Part shown: positions 53,844 to 61,985 of the stretch, piece by piece | How positions within the stretch are numbered: the stretch's first letter is position 1 | Layout: each line of letters opens with the position of its first letter | DNA from: Reyranella sp. | GTDB taxonomy: Bacteria; Pseudomonadota; Alphaproteobacteria; Reyranellales; Reyranellaceae | Assembly (NCBI GenBank): GCA_022844015.1 | Contig: JALHMO010000011.1 | Location: 1 to 61,985 of the forward strand | Direction: 5' to 3' | Length of the DNA stretch: 61,985 bases | Program-made: the position numbers and the translations under genes | Notes under the pieces: generated by a model | The model's input: the letters and a program-made list of their open reading frames with translations, nothing else | Database searches by the model: none | Told to the model about the DNA's origin: nothing

Positions 53844-56800
53844 ATGGCCCATGCGGTGACCTTGGACGACAAGTACTTGCTGGAAAGCGGGCGGGTGTAT
53901 CTCACCGGCACCCAGGCGCTGGTGCGCCTGCCGATGATGCAGCGCCAGCGCGACCAGGCCGCCGGACTCAACACGGCGGGCTACATCTCGGGTTATCGCG
54001 GTTCGCCGCTCGGCGGCTTCGACCAGGCGCTGTGGCAGGCCAAGCGCTTCATCAAGAACAACCACATCGAGTTCCAGCCCGGCGTCAACGAGGACCTGGC
54101 GGCAACCGCCATCTGGGGCACCCAGCAGATCCACCTCTATCCCGGCGCGCGCTACGATGGCGTGTTCGGCATGTGGTACGGCAAGGGGCCCGGCGTCGAT
54201 CGCAGCGGCGATGCCCTGAAGCACGCCAACTACGCCGGCACGGCGCCCCATGGCGGCGTGATGGCGCTGGCCGGCGACGACCACATGGCCAAGTCGTCGA
54301 CCACGGCGCACCAGAGCGAGCCCGCCTTCATCGCCGCCGGCATCCCGGTGATTCATCCGGCCGGCGTGCAGGAGTATCTCGATCTCGGCCTGCACACCTT
54401 CGCCATGTCGCGCTACTCGGGCCTGTGGGTCGGCTTCAAGATCATCAGCGAGACTGCCGATTCCTCGGCCTCGGTCCATGTCGATCCGCACCGCATCGAC
54501 ATCCGCATGCCGACCGATTTCGCCCTGCCGCCCGACGGCGTCCATATCCGCTGGCCCGACGACTGGCTCGGCCAGGAGCGCCGTACCTTCACGGTCAAGC
54601 AGCCGGCGGCGCTCGCCTACTGGCGCGCCAACCGGCTCGACCGGCTGATGATGGGCGAGGCCGATGCCCGCTTCGGCATCGTCACCGTCGGCAAGAGCTA
54701 TCTCGACGTCCGCCAGGCACTCGACGATCTGGGGATCGACGAAAGCGAGGCAAGGCGGCTCGGTATTGCCGTTTACAAGGTGGCATTGGTGTGGCCGCTC
54801 GAGACAGACGGCGCAACCGCTTTCGCCCTCGGCAAGCGCGAAGTGCTGGTGGTCGAGGAGAAGCGCGCCATCATCGAGCCGCAGCTCAAGGATGCGCTGT
54901 TCAACGCGCCGGCCGACCGCCGGCCGGTCGTCGTCGGCAAGGTCGACGAGCGTGGCCAGAAGCTCCTGAAGTCGGACGGCGAGCTGACGCCGTACGAAAT
55001 CGCCCTCGCCCTGGTCGCTCGCTTCGGCCTCGATTCCTTCAGTGCCCACACAAGGCAGCGCTTCGACGCGCTGCAGCGGCGGACCGGCCGGCAGATCCGC
55101 AACGAGGCCGGGCTCGCCCGCGTGCCCTACTTCTGCTCCGGCTGCCCGCACAACAGCTCGACCAAGGTGCCGGAAGGCTCGATGGCGATGGCCGGCATCG
55201 GCTGCCATACGCTCGCCATCGGCATGGACCGCAACACCAAGACCTTCACCCACATGGGCGCCGAGGGCGCCCCGTGGATCGGAGCCCGGCATTTCAGCGA
55301 CATGCCGCACGTGTTCCAGAACATGGGCGACGGCACTTATTTCCATTCCGGCTACCTCGCGGTTCGCCAGGCCGCCGCCGTCGACGCCAACATCACCTAC
55401 AAGATCCTCTTCAACGACGCCGTCGCCATGACCGGCGGCCAGCCGCACGACGGTAACGTCCGGCCATGGACGATCAGCCAGCAGGTCCATGCCGAGGGCG
55501 TACGCCGCATCGCGCTGGTGAGCGACGAGCCGGACAAGTACCCGGTCGGCACTGAATGGGCGCCTGGAGTCACCTTCCATCATCGCAGCGAGCTCGACGA
55601 CGTGCAGCGGTCCTTGCGTGAGTGGAAAGGCGTCTCGGTGTTGATCTACGACCAGACCTGCGCCGCCGAGAAGCGCCGCCGCCGCAAGCGCGGCACCTTC
55701 CCCGACCCGGCCCGGCGCGCCTTCATCAACCAGGCGGTCTGCGAAGGCTGCGGCGACTGCTCGGTGCAGTCGAACTGCCTCTCGGTCGTGCCGGTCGAGA
55801 CCGAGCTCGGCACCAAGCGCGCCATCGACCAGTCGTCCTGCAACAAGGACTTCTCCTGCGTGAACGGCTTCTGCCCGAGCTTCGTCACCATCGAAGGCGG
55901 CGGCGTGCGCAAGGGGAAGGCCGAGATGAAGAGTGCGGTCGCCACTCAGGAACCTGAGATGCCGCCTGCACCCGTCCTGCCGACGGTTGCCGACAAGCCC
56001 TACGGGATGCTGATCACCGGCATCGGCGGGACCGGAGTGGTGACCATCGGGGCCATCCTCGGCATGGCCGCCCACATCGAGGGCAAGGGCGCCACCGTTC
56101 TCGACCAGCTCGGAATGGCGCAGAAGGGCGGTGCCGTCATCAGCCACGTGCGGATCGGCGCCGATCCGGAAACGCTGCACGCCGTGAGGCTGGGTGCCGG
56201 CGGCGCTTCCCTCTTGCTGGGCTGCGACCTCGTCGTGAGCGCCAGCGCCGATGCGCTCGCGCGGCTCGAGGCCGGCCGCTCGCGGGCCATCGTCAACACG
56301 CACCAGACCATCACCGGCGAGTTCACTCGCCATCCCGACCTCGCCTTCCCGGCCAATACGCTCCGGCTGTCGATCGAGGCGGCGGCGGGGGGCGAAGCCT
56401 GCGAGTTCCTCGAGGCGACCGAGATTGCCACGGCGCTGATGGGCGATTCGATCGCGACCAACATGTTCATGCTGGGCTATGCCTACCAGAAGGGCCTGGT
56501 GCCGCTCGGCCACGACGCGATCGAGCAGGCCATCGAGCTGAATGGCGCGGCCGTCGCAATGAACCGCAATGCCTTCCGCTGGGGCCGCCGCGCGGCGCAC
56601 GATCGCGCCGCGATCGAGACGCTGATCACTCCGCCCGATGACAAGGTGGTACCGTTCGCCCGTCCGTCGAGGACGCTCGACGAGCTCGTCGCGGCGCGCA
56701 TCGAGCACCTGACGAGGTACCAGGACGCTGCGCTGGCCGGGCGCTACCGCACTTTGGTCGACAAGGTGCGCACCGCCGAGCGGAAGACCGGCGAGACCGA

Positions 56801-57326
56801 CCTCGCCCTCGCCGTCGCCCGCAACTACGCCAAGCTGCTGACCTACAAGGACGAGTACGAGGTGGCGCGGCTCTACGCCGATCCGGCGTTTCAGGCGGCG
56901 ATCGAGCGGCAGTTCGAGGGCGACTACACGATCAGGTTTCACCTCGCCCCGCCGCTGCTCGCCAGCCGCGATCCCAAGACCGGCCATCTTGTGAAGCAGG
57001 CATTCGGACCTTGGATGATGCCGGCGTTCAGGCTCCTGGCGAAGCTCAAGGGCCTGCGCGGCACGGCGTTCGACCTGTTCGGCTACACAGCCGAGCGGCG
57101 CACCGAGCGCGCCCTGATCAGCGAGTACGAGACCCTAGTCGACGAGCTGCTGAAGGGCCTGTCGCCGGCCAACCACCCGCTCGCCGTCAAGCTCGCCTCT
57201 CTCCCCGACGAGATCCGCGGCTACGGGCACGTGAAAGATGCCAGCATCGAGAAGGCCCGCCGCAAGCTGGTCGAGATGCTGCACCAGTGGCGCAATCCGG
57301 GCTCGCTTCAAGTCGCGGCGGAGTGA
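53844..57326 (+). CDS. Fused indolepyruvate:ferredoxin oxidoreductase (IorAB-type)
   Basis: A 1160-aa fusion that oxidatively decarboxylates aryl-2-oxo acids with CoA and ferredoxin or a flavoprotein partner. N-terminal IorA-like domains include GYISGYRGSPLGGFDQ near 36. The ThDP site has FCSGCPHNSSTKVPEG near 430 and GAEGAPWIG near 470. A cysteine-rich iron-sulfur segment lies near 631 (CEGCGDCSVQSNC, later NKDFSCVNGFCPSF). The C-terminal gamma/IorB domain starts at GMLITGIGGTGVVTIGAILG near 720. The last ~230 residues (from KVVPFARPSRTL) form the DUF6537-like tail. ATG 53844 follows CAGGGAGAG. It is probably used in aromatic amino-acid or phenylacetate-type catabolism. Confidence 0.93.
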   Translation: MAHAVTLDDKYLLESGRVYLTGTQALVRLPMMQRQRDQAAGLNTAGYISGYRGSPLGGFDQALWQAKRFIKNNHIEFQPGVNEDLAATAIWGTQQIHLYPGARYDGVFGMWYGKGPGVDRSGDALKHANYAGTAPHGGVMALAGDDHMAKSSTTAHQSEPAFIAAGIPVIHPAGVQEYLDLGLHTFAMSRYSGLWVGFKIISETADSSASVHVDPHRIDIRMPTDFALPPDGVHIRWPDDWLGQERRTFTVKQPAALAYWRANRLDRLMMGEADARFGIVTVGKSYLDVRQALDDLGIDESEARRLGIAVYKVALVWPLETDGATAFALGKREVLVVEEKRAIIEPQLKDALFNAPADRRPVVVGKVDERGQKLLKSDGELTPYEIALALVARFGLDSFSAHTRQRFDALQRRTGRQIRNEAGLARVPYFCSGCPHNSSTKVPEGSMAMAGIGCHTLAIGMDRNTKTFTHMGAEGAPWIGARHFSDMPHVFQNMGDGTYFHSGYLAVRQAAAVDANITYKILFNDAVAMTGGQPHDGNVRPWTISQQVHAEGVRRIALVSDEPDKYPVGTEWAPGVTFHHRSELDDVQRSLREWKGVSVLIYDQTCAAEKRRRRKRGTFPDPARRAFINQAVCEGCGDCSVQSNCLSVVPVETELGTKRAIDQSSCNKDFSCVNGFCPSFVTIEGGGVRKGKAEMKSAVATQEPEMPPAPVLPTVADKPYGMLITGIGGTGVVTIGAILGMAAHIEGKGATVLDQLGMAQKGGAVISHVRIGADPETLHAVRLGAGGASLLLGCDLVVSASADALARLEAGRSRAIVNTHQTITGEFTRHPDLAFPANTLRLSIEAAAGGEACEFLEATEIATALMGDSIATNMFMLGYAYQKGLVPLGHDAIEQAIELNGAAVAMNRNAFRWGRRAAHDRAAIETLITPPDDKVVPFARPSRTLDELVAARIEHLTRYQDAALAGRYRTLVDKVRTAERKTGETDLALAVARNYAKLLTYKDEYEVARLYADPAFQAAIERQFEGDYTIRFHLAPPLLASRDPKTGHLVKQAFGPWMMPAFRLLAKLKGLRGTAFDLFGYTAERRTERALISEYETLVDELLKGLSPANHPLAVKLASLPDEIRGYGHVKDASIEKARRKLVEMLHQWRNPGSLQVAAE

Positions 57327-57355
57327 CGATTCTTTTTCCTCCCATGATCGGAGTC

Positions 57356-57530
57356 CTCCCCAACGCTTACGTTGGGGAGGTGCCCCCGAAAGGGGGCGTG
57401 GGGTCATGAGCGACACGCAAGTCGGTTGAACATCGGTCATGGTCGGAAGGACACAGTCGGACGCCTCGACCGCGGCTCCTGACCCCTCCGCCCCCTTACG
57501 GGGGGCACCTCCCCGCGCTTCGCGCAGGGA
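57356..57530. repeat. Inverted pair of GGGGAGGTG...GGGGTCATGA elements
   Basis: The left unit 57356-57409 and the right unit 57480-57530 are inverted copies of the same ~50-bp element. Each has its own central stem (CCCCCGAAAGGGGG and CCCCCTTACGGGGGG). They occupy most of the gap between the oxidoreductase and the flavoprotein gene (57327-57620), where no gene is seen. Confidence 0.75.
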
Positions 57531-57620
57531 CGACTCCAGTGCCCGCCGTCACATTGCCTGCCCCGTTGACAATCTCCCCCACTCGCGCGCCCAATTCGCG
57601 GCGGAAGTGGAGTGCGTTGC

Positions 57621-58808
57621 ATGAACGACATTGGCGTCTCGTCCCTCCATAGGCCCGATCCCGTCGCCCGCGCCCGCGAGGTCGGGCCGGCGATCGCCGC
57701 GGCGGGCGACGAGATCGAGCGTCTGCAAGACATCCCCGAGCCGCTGATCGGCCGGCTGCACGAGTCACGTCTGTTCCGCATGCTGCTGCCGCGCTCGGTC
57801 GGCGGCGACGAGGTCGAGCCGTGGGTGTATTTCCGGGCAATCTCCGAGATTGCGCGCTACGACGGCTCGGTCGGCTGGAACATGTTCGTTGCCAACAGCT
57901 CGGCGCTGATCGCACCGTTCATCTCGCTCGAGGCGGCGCGCGAGATCTACGGCGACCCGCGCGGGCTGATCTCCTGGGGTCCGCCCAACCATCACCGCGC
58001 CATCGCGGCACCGGGCGGCTACCGGATCACCGGCGAATGGCATTTCTCGTCGGGCTACCGGCAGGCCAACTGGATCGGCGCCCACGCCATGGTCGTCGAG
58101 CCCGACGGCTCGCTGCGCCTCAACCGCTTTGGCCGGCCGACCGTGCGTACCCTGCTGATGCCCAAGAGCCGGACCGTGCCGATCCACGACTGGAACACGC
58201 TCGGCATGCGCGGCACCGCCTCGGAGGGCTACGCGGTAAAGGACGTGTTCGTACCCGAGCCATTCAGCGGCACGCGCGAGGATCCGACGCTGCGGCGCGA
58301 TCGCGGCCCGCTCTATGCCTTCACCACGCAAGGCCTCTATGCCGTCGGCGTGGCTGCGGTGGCACTCGGCCTGGCACGCGCCATGCTCGACGCCTTCATC
58401 GGGCTCGCGCTCGAGAAGACACCACGCTACCTGGGCCGGCTGGCCGACAGCCCGGTCGTTCAGTCCGACGTGGCCCGCCGCGAGGCTGACATCGGCTCGG
58501 CGCGCGCCTACCTGACCGAGATCCTGCAGGACATCTGGGAACACGCCGACGACGTCGAGCCGATCGGCACCAGCGATCGGGCGCGCCTCAGGTTGGGCTG
58601 TACCCAGGCCATCCACATGGCGGAGAAGACGACGAACTGGGTCTACAAGGCGGCCGGCACGTCGGCGATCTTCATCGGCACGCCCTTCGAGCGTCGCTAC
58701 CGCGACCTGCACACGCTGTCCCAGCAGATCCAGGCGCGCGAGGCGCATTTCGAGACGGTCGGCCGCGTCCTGCTGAACGGCGATCCCGACGGCACTTTCC
58801 TGGGATAG
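57621..58808 (+). CDS. Acyl-CoA dehydrogenase-fold flavoprotein (possibly a flavin-dependent monooxygenase)
   Basis: A 395-aa protein with the acyl-CoA dehydrogenase fold. The N-terminal helical domain (LFRMLLPRSVGGDEVEPWV) leads into a beta-domain with YRITGEWHFSSGYRQANWIG near 135-150 and TLGMRGTASEGYAVKDVFVP near 195-210. Helices with HMAEKTTNWVYKAAGTSAIF come near 335. The catalytic glutamate of true acyl-CoA dehydrogenases is not evident in this region. The sequence is closer to the DszC/HsaA/pigment-hydroxylase branch that uses reduced flavin and O2. ATG 57621 is used, three codons after a possible GTG. Confidence 0.83.
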   Translation: MNDIGVSSLHRPDPVARAREVGPAIAAAGDEIERLQDIPEPLIGRLHESRLFRMLLPRSVGGDEVEPWVYFRAISEIARYDGSVGWNMFVANSSALIAPFISLEAAREIYGDPRGLISWGPPNHHRAIAAPGGYRITGEWHFSSGYRQANWIGAHAMVVEPDGSLRLNRFGRPTVRTLLMPKSRTVPIHDWNTLGMRGTASEGYAVKDVFVPEPFSGTREDPTLRRDRGPLYAFTTQGLYAVGVAAVALGLARAMLDAFIGLALEKTPRYLGRLADSPVVQSDVARREADIGSARAYLTEILQDIWEHADDVEPIGTSDRARLRLGCTQAIHMAEKTTNWVYKAAGTSAIFIGTPFERRYRDLHTLSQQIQAREAHFETVGRVLLNGDPDGTFLG

Positions 58809-58835
58809 GCGCTCAGCCGCCGCCGGGGGCGATCG

Positions 58836-59258
58836 TCAGGGTGGCGGCGTAGCAACGATCGAGATCGACGAGCATCCACTGCCCTGCCAGCGATAAGCCT
58901 TCGTGGCGCCGTTGGTCACTGTCCATTCGACGATGCACCCCTGGCGGACGAGGGTCGGCGGCATGCCGCCCCAGCCTCCCCAGCCACCGCCCCAGCCCCA
59001 TCCCCAGCCGCCCCACGGCCGATAGTAGATCGGCGCGATACCGGGGCTGATGTAGGACGTGTCCCAACGCCACTGCAGGATCCTCGTATCCTCGGTGAGT
59101 TGAAAGCTGTTGTCGGGGATGCGGCCCATGCCGCCCAGCAGGTCGCGCTCGCTGGTGCCCGCCATCTCGCGCAAGCGGCTATCCAGATCCTCGGTAGAAC
59201 TACAGGCCGCCACCGGCAGGAAGGCAAAGCCGAAAATTGCACGGATGACAGGACGCAT
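58836..59258 (-). CDS. Lipoprotein with a Gly/Trp-rich segment
   Basis: A 140-aa protein of unknown function. The lipobox LPVAAC ends at Cys-19, so it should be a lipid-anchored envelope protein. Residues ~81-98 are a striking Gly/Trp run (PWGGWGWGWGGGWGGWGG), flexible or membrane-interacting. Two further cysteines (QGCIVEW, SGCSSIS) could form a disulphide. It lies tail-to-tail with the flavoprotein gene, 28 bp apart. Confidence 0.75.
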   Translation of the reverse strand: MRPVIRAIFGFAFLPVAACSSTEDLDSRLREMAGTSERDLLGGMGRIPDNSFQLTEDTRILQWRWDTSYISPGIAPIYYRPWGGWGWGWGGGWGGWGGMPPTLVRQGCIVEWTVTNGATKAYRWQGSGCSSISIVATPPP

Positions 59259-59416
59259 GGCAGCACCGTGTCGACAAGGCGCGGAGGCTGCGCCGCATTG
59301 CGTGCGACCGTCAAGGGCCGATATGTTCGCTCGCCGAATGTCGATGCAAGCAAAGCAACGACGCGTCTTCGCCGGGAGCGCGCCACGATGAGCTGGATCC
59401 GCGCCGCCGCGATCCG

Positions 59417-60778
59417 ATGACCCTTCCGACTGCCCTGCGTTGGCTGGCGTTCGTCGCCTGCGTGGCCTTGCTCGTGTGGCAACCGTTCGCGACGATGTTC
59501 GATGCGGTCGAGCGCTACGGCTACCTGGCCGACATCATGCCGTCGGACTGGCTGGCCACCAATCTCTGGCTCGACACGACCGATTGCGCGCTGCAGCGCG
59601 GCGTCTGGCTGGCCTTGTGCGAGGATGGCAAGCTGGTGCCGCTGTCGGAGCGCGCCATCGCCGACGATCCCGGTCACGCCTTCCTGCTCGACCTGTGGTC
59701 GATGTCGGTCGGCCGCCGCGCCACCCTGCCCGACGTCGCCCGCCTCAATACGCTGATCGATGCCGCCGGGCTGGTCGGGCTGGCCGGCCTGCTGTTCGCG
59801 CTGCGCGCCTACCTTACCGCGATCGTGCTGCTGGTCCTGGGCCCGTCCGAGTATCTCGGCTGGATGGGCACCTCGCCGCACTGGAGCTTCATCGGCGTGG
59901 TGAGCCTCTGCGCGGTGTTGCCGATCGCGCTGATCGCACGCGACAGAGGGCTGCTGTCGCGGCGCAGCGGCGCCGCCTGGATCACGGCCGGCGTGGTGCT
60001 GCTCGCGCTCGCCACGCTGATCCGCGAATCGATGGGGCTGATGGGCTTCGTGCTGAGCCTTCTCGCAGCCACCGGGCTCGCCCTGTGCCAGCCGCGCACG
60101 GCGCGTCGGGTCATGGGATTGGCCGTCATCGGCGCGCTGGCGCTCGCCGCCTTCTCCGCCGCCAAATGGGTCGTGATGGCGCGCGATGCCGCCTTCGACA
60201 TGCAGCCGGCACAGCGGCTGGCCACGCACGGCCTCTCGCACACGCTCTATCTCGGGCTGGGCACCATCGAGAACAAGTGGGGTATCCGCTACGACGACGA
60301 CTACGGACGCGAGGTCGCCCAGCAGATCGATCCCGAAATCGTCTTCTGCTCACCCGAGTATTTCCGCGTGATGTGGCGCCTCTACCTCTCGCGCTGGCTC
60401 GACGACCCGGTCGAGGTGATGCGCATCTACCTCGAGAAGGCGATCTACCTCGCGACCACGCCGACGCTGTTTCCCGGCCCGCCCTTCGGCGTCGTGCTGC
60501 TGATCGGGCTGCTCCATCTCGGCGCGGCGACGGCACTCGGGCTATGGCGCAGGATCGGCTTCGAGCAGGGCTTCGTGATCGAGATCGTCGCCGTGGGGTT
60601 CATCGGGCTCTTTCTCGCCCAGTCGATGGCGGCGCTGCCCAGCCAGACCTACGCCATGCCGGTCAACGCCTTCGTGCTGGTGCTGGCGGGGGTGATCGTG
60701 GAATTCGTGGCGCGCGCCCTCTCCTCGGCAGCTCTGCTGGGGAGGTGTCGCCGCCAAACGGCGACGGAGGGGTCATGA
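59417..60778 (+). CDS. Polytopic membrane protein of unknown function
   Basis: A 453-aa protein with about nine to ten hydrophobic segments (LRWLAFVACVALLVWQPF, GLVGLAGLLFALRAYLTAIV, ITAGVVLLALATLI, GVVLLIGLLHLGAATALGLW). A soluble loop lies after each of the first and seventh helices (DYGREVAQQIDPEIVFCSPE). The layout recalls GT-C-type glycosyltransferases or lipid-carrier proteins, but no signature motif is seen. The last ~15 residues (SAALLGRCRRQTATEGS) and the stop lie inside an intergenic-type repeat, implying that the original C-terminus was replaced. Confidence 0.72.
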   Translation: MTLPTALRWLAFVACVALLVWQPFATMFDAVERYGYLADIMPSDWLATNLWLDTTDCALQRGVWLALCEDGKLVPLSERAIADDPGHAFLLDLWSMSVGRRATLPDVARLNTLIDAAGLVGLAGLLFALRAYLTAIVLLVLGPSEYLGWMGTSPHWSFIGVVSLCAVLPIALIARDRGLLSRRSGAAWITAGVVLLALATLIRESMGLMGFVLSLLAATGLALCQPRTARRVMGLAVIGALALAAFSAAKWVVMARDAAFDMQPAQRLATHGLSHTLYLGLGTIENKWGIRYDDDYGREVAQQIDPEIVFCSPEYFRVMWRLYLSRWLDDPVEVMRIYLEKAIYLATTPTLFPGPPFGVVLLIGLLHLGAATALGLWRRIGFEQGFVIEIVAVGFIGLFLAQSMAALPSQTYAMPVNAFVLVLAGVIVEFVARALSSAALLGRCRRQTATEGS

Positions 60779-60856
60779 TCTTCGCTGGGAGCGCGCCACT
60801 CCTGTGGCGCTCATGGCAATTGGGATCAGCAAGGGAGCACCACAGGAGTGGCGCGC
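60739..60856. repeat. Composite intergenic palindromic repeat, locus 3
   Basis: The GGGGAGGTG...GGGGTCATGA element (60739-60778) is followed after 12 bp by inverted hairpins 60791-60810 and 60837-60856. It is the same pairing and spacing as loci 1 and 2. The first element supplies the end of the upstream membrane-protein gene. Confidence 0.75.
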
Positions 60857-60891
60857 TCATAGGCGCCAACTTTTGGCCGGTCCAGCAAAGT

Positions 60892-61030
60892 CCTCATCCT
60901 GAGGAGGTCGCGTAGCGACCGTCTCGAAGGATGGGCGACACACGAAATCGTTGGAAAATCCGTGTCGCGCCACCCGGTTTGTTGCCGACCCTTCGAGACG
61001 CGGCCCTCCGGGCCGCTCCTCAGGGTGAGG
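60892..61030. repeat. Inverted pair of alphaproteobacterial CCTCATCCTGAGGAG-type repeats
   Basis: The copy at 60892-60935 (CCTCATCCTGAGGAGGTCGC, then GTAGCGACCGTCTCGAAGGAT) is inverted at 60989-61030 with a different central hairpin. This repeat type is widespread in alphaproteobacterial genomes. The rest of 61031-61233 holds half of the GTGGCGCGCTCCCAGC hairpin (61052) and degenerate repeat remnants but no gene. Confidence 0.7.
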
Positions 61031-61233
61031 TTTTCGGTGATGTTTGCCTCTGAGTGGCGCGCTCCCAGCCTTGACCCCGCCGTCCGCGGTAACGCGGACA
61101 CATCCCCAGCGGAGCTGCTACGAAGCGGACACATCTCAGCTCCCTCCTCGTCATCGCAGGGCACTGGCATTTGGATAAGCACCGTCATCCCGACCGAACG
61201 ACCTGTCCGTAAGATGGCAGAGGTGAAGAAGCC

Positions 61234-61584
61234 TTACAGCCCCAGGCGTTCCCAGAGGGTCTTGTTCCTGGATCCCCAGCCGCGAGCTGCCATACAGCGG
61301 GCGGTAAGCTGGTCGACGTTCCGCTTGTAACCCTGGTTGGCCATGGTGTTGTAGAGGTCCTGCTGGCCGAAGCGCTCGCGCTCGCCTTCGAACACGGCTC
61401 GACGCTGGTCCTCGATGTTGCGCTCGCTTTGCGCGACCGAGCGGACCTGGGCACGGCACTGCGCCTCGTCCTTGGCCATCTGCTCGGCGCTCTTGTTTTC
61501 CGTGGGAGCTTGCTCGGACGCGCAGGCGCCGGCCAGCGCCGAGACGGCCATTGCCATCGCCACGAAGGCGGCAGGCCGCCTCAT
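61234..61584 (-). CDS. Small lipoprotein of unknown function
   Basis: A 116-aa protein with an N-terminal leader ([17 protein letters not shown]); the lipobox cysteine is at about 21. The mature part is charged, with a helical region ([21 protein letters not shown]) and a C-terminal CMAARGW motif seen in many small exported proteins. The start overlaps the alaS stop by 4 bp (ATGA, 61581-61584), so it is co-translated with alaS. Confidence 0.75.
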   Translation of the reverse strand: MRRPAAFVAMAMAVSALAGACASEQAPTENKSAEQMAKDEAQCRAQVRSVAQSERNIEDQRRAVFEGERERFGQQDLYNTMANQGYKRNVDQLTARCMAARGWGSRNKTLWERLGL

Positions 61585-61985
61585 TTCGTCCCGGCGAGCG
61601 CTGCCTCGATCGCCTCCAGCGCCTGATTGGCCTTGGAGGCATCGGGGCCGCCGCCTTGCGCCATGTCGGGCCGCCCGCCGCCGCCCTTGCCACCCAGCGC
61701 CGCGACGCCAGCCTTGACCAGCTCGACAGCGCTCAGGCTCTTGGACAGATCGTCGGTGACGCCGACCACGGCCGAGGCCTTGCCGTCCTCGACGCCGATC
61801 AGGGCGACCACACCCGAGCCGAGCTTCTTCTTGAACGCGTCGGCCATGCCCTTGAGGTCCTTGCCCGGCACGCCGTTCAGCACGCGACCGATCAGCTTGA
61901 CGCCGCCGATGTCGCGCACCTCGTCGGCCGCCGACGCGCCGGCCGAGCCGCCGCCAGCCAGGGCGAGAGCGCGGCGCGCCTCGGC
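61581..61985 (-). CDS. alaS: Alanyl-tRNA synthetase, C-terminal part (5' end beyond window)
   Basis: The visible 134 codons read from the right edge to TGA 61581. They match the AlaS C-terminal DHHA1 domain: [40 protein letters not shown], then [20 protein letters not shown], the family's hallmark Gly-rich ending. This domain helps bind tRNA and aids editing. The catalytic and editing domains lie outside the window. The lipoprotein gene follows with a 4-bp overlap. Confidence 0.95.
   Translation of the reverse strand, partial: AEARRALALAGGGSAGASAADEVRDIGGVKLIGRVLNGVPGKDLKGMADAFKKKLGSGVVALIGVEDGKASAVVGVTDDLSKSLSAVELVKAGVAALGGKGGGGRPDMAQGGGPDASKANQALEAIEAALAGTK

Noticed and set aside
1..61985. 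tRNA, rRNA, riboswitch and prophage or insertion-sequence genes
   Set aside because: No cloverleaf-like GTTCGA-containing genes, rRNA segments, transposases or integrases were recognised on either strand; a covariance-model search could still find something small.

Overview
The window is a high-GC stretch (roughly two thirds G+C by eye) of what looks like an alphaproteobacterial chromosome. Supporting clues are a three-part proton-translocating transhydrogenase, a COQ9-type ubiquinone gene diverging from rpsU, two small YdcH/DUF465 proteins, a fused indolepyruvate:ferredoxin oxidoreductase, a branched-chain amino-acid (Liv-type) transporter and typical alphaproteobacterial intergenic palindromes. 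A soil lineage such as Reyranella or a relative is a guess, not a demonstration.

1-13.9 kb is given over to secreted repeat proteins, all on the minus strand. Two giant paralogues lie in tandem: copy 1 (cut by the left edge) and copy 2 (2288 aa). Both have beta-strand-rich N-terminal repeats, a calcium-type motif, Calx-beta repeats and, seen in copy 2, an Ig/cadherin-like module and a C-terminal DUF4214. An RTX nonapeptide-repeat protein lies upstream. All are probably exported by type I secretion, but no exporter genes are in the window. The Calx-beta halves of the two giants are nearly identical in DNA, with an abrupt boundary.

14-25.6 kb holds acyl-CoA metabolism (two-domain 3-hydroxyacyl-CoA dehydrogenase, propionyl-CoA synthetase, and an acyl-CoA ligase with a histone-like basic tail), a PIN/ribbon-helix-helix toxin-antitoxin pair with an 18-bp palindrome at its start, small conserved proteins, purE-purK, coq9 and rpsU.

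25.9-42.8 kb holds two amidohydrolases, a broken small ankyrin-type gene, the pntAA-pntAB-pntB operon followed by two GNAT acetyltransferases and a HAD protein, a 2-hydroxyacid dehydrogenase, a SanA-like membrane protein, a ThDP enzyme, a Tat-exported amidase and a stand-alone CoxL-type molybdenum hydroxylase subunit.

42.9-52.0 kb is a tightly packed minus-strand series: livG-livF-binding protein-livH-livM-GAF, then M3 peptidase-ABC1 kinase-epimerase, mostly joined by 4-bp ATGA overlaps.

52.2-62 kb holds a RES-Xre toxin-antitoxin pair, the fused indolepyruvate oxidoreductase, an acyl-CoA dehydrogenase-like flavoprotein, two lipoproteins, a polytopic membrane protein and the 3' end of alaS. 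Intergenic spaces from 25 kb onward are rich in several families of palindromic repeats. The least explained items are the homogenised giant pair, the octapeptide solenoid found only in copy 2, the nested inverted repeat inside the pnt operon, and the histone-tailed ligase.
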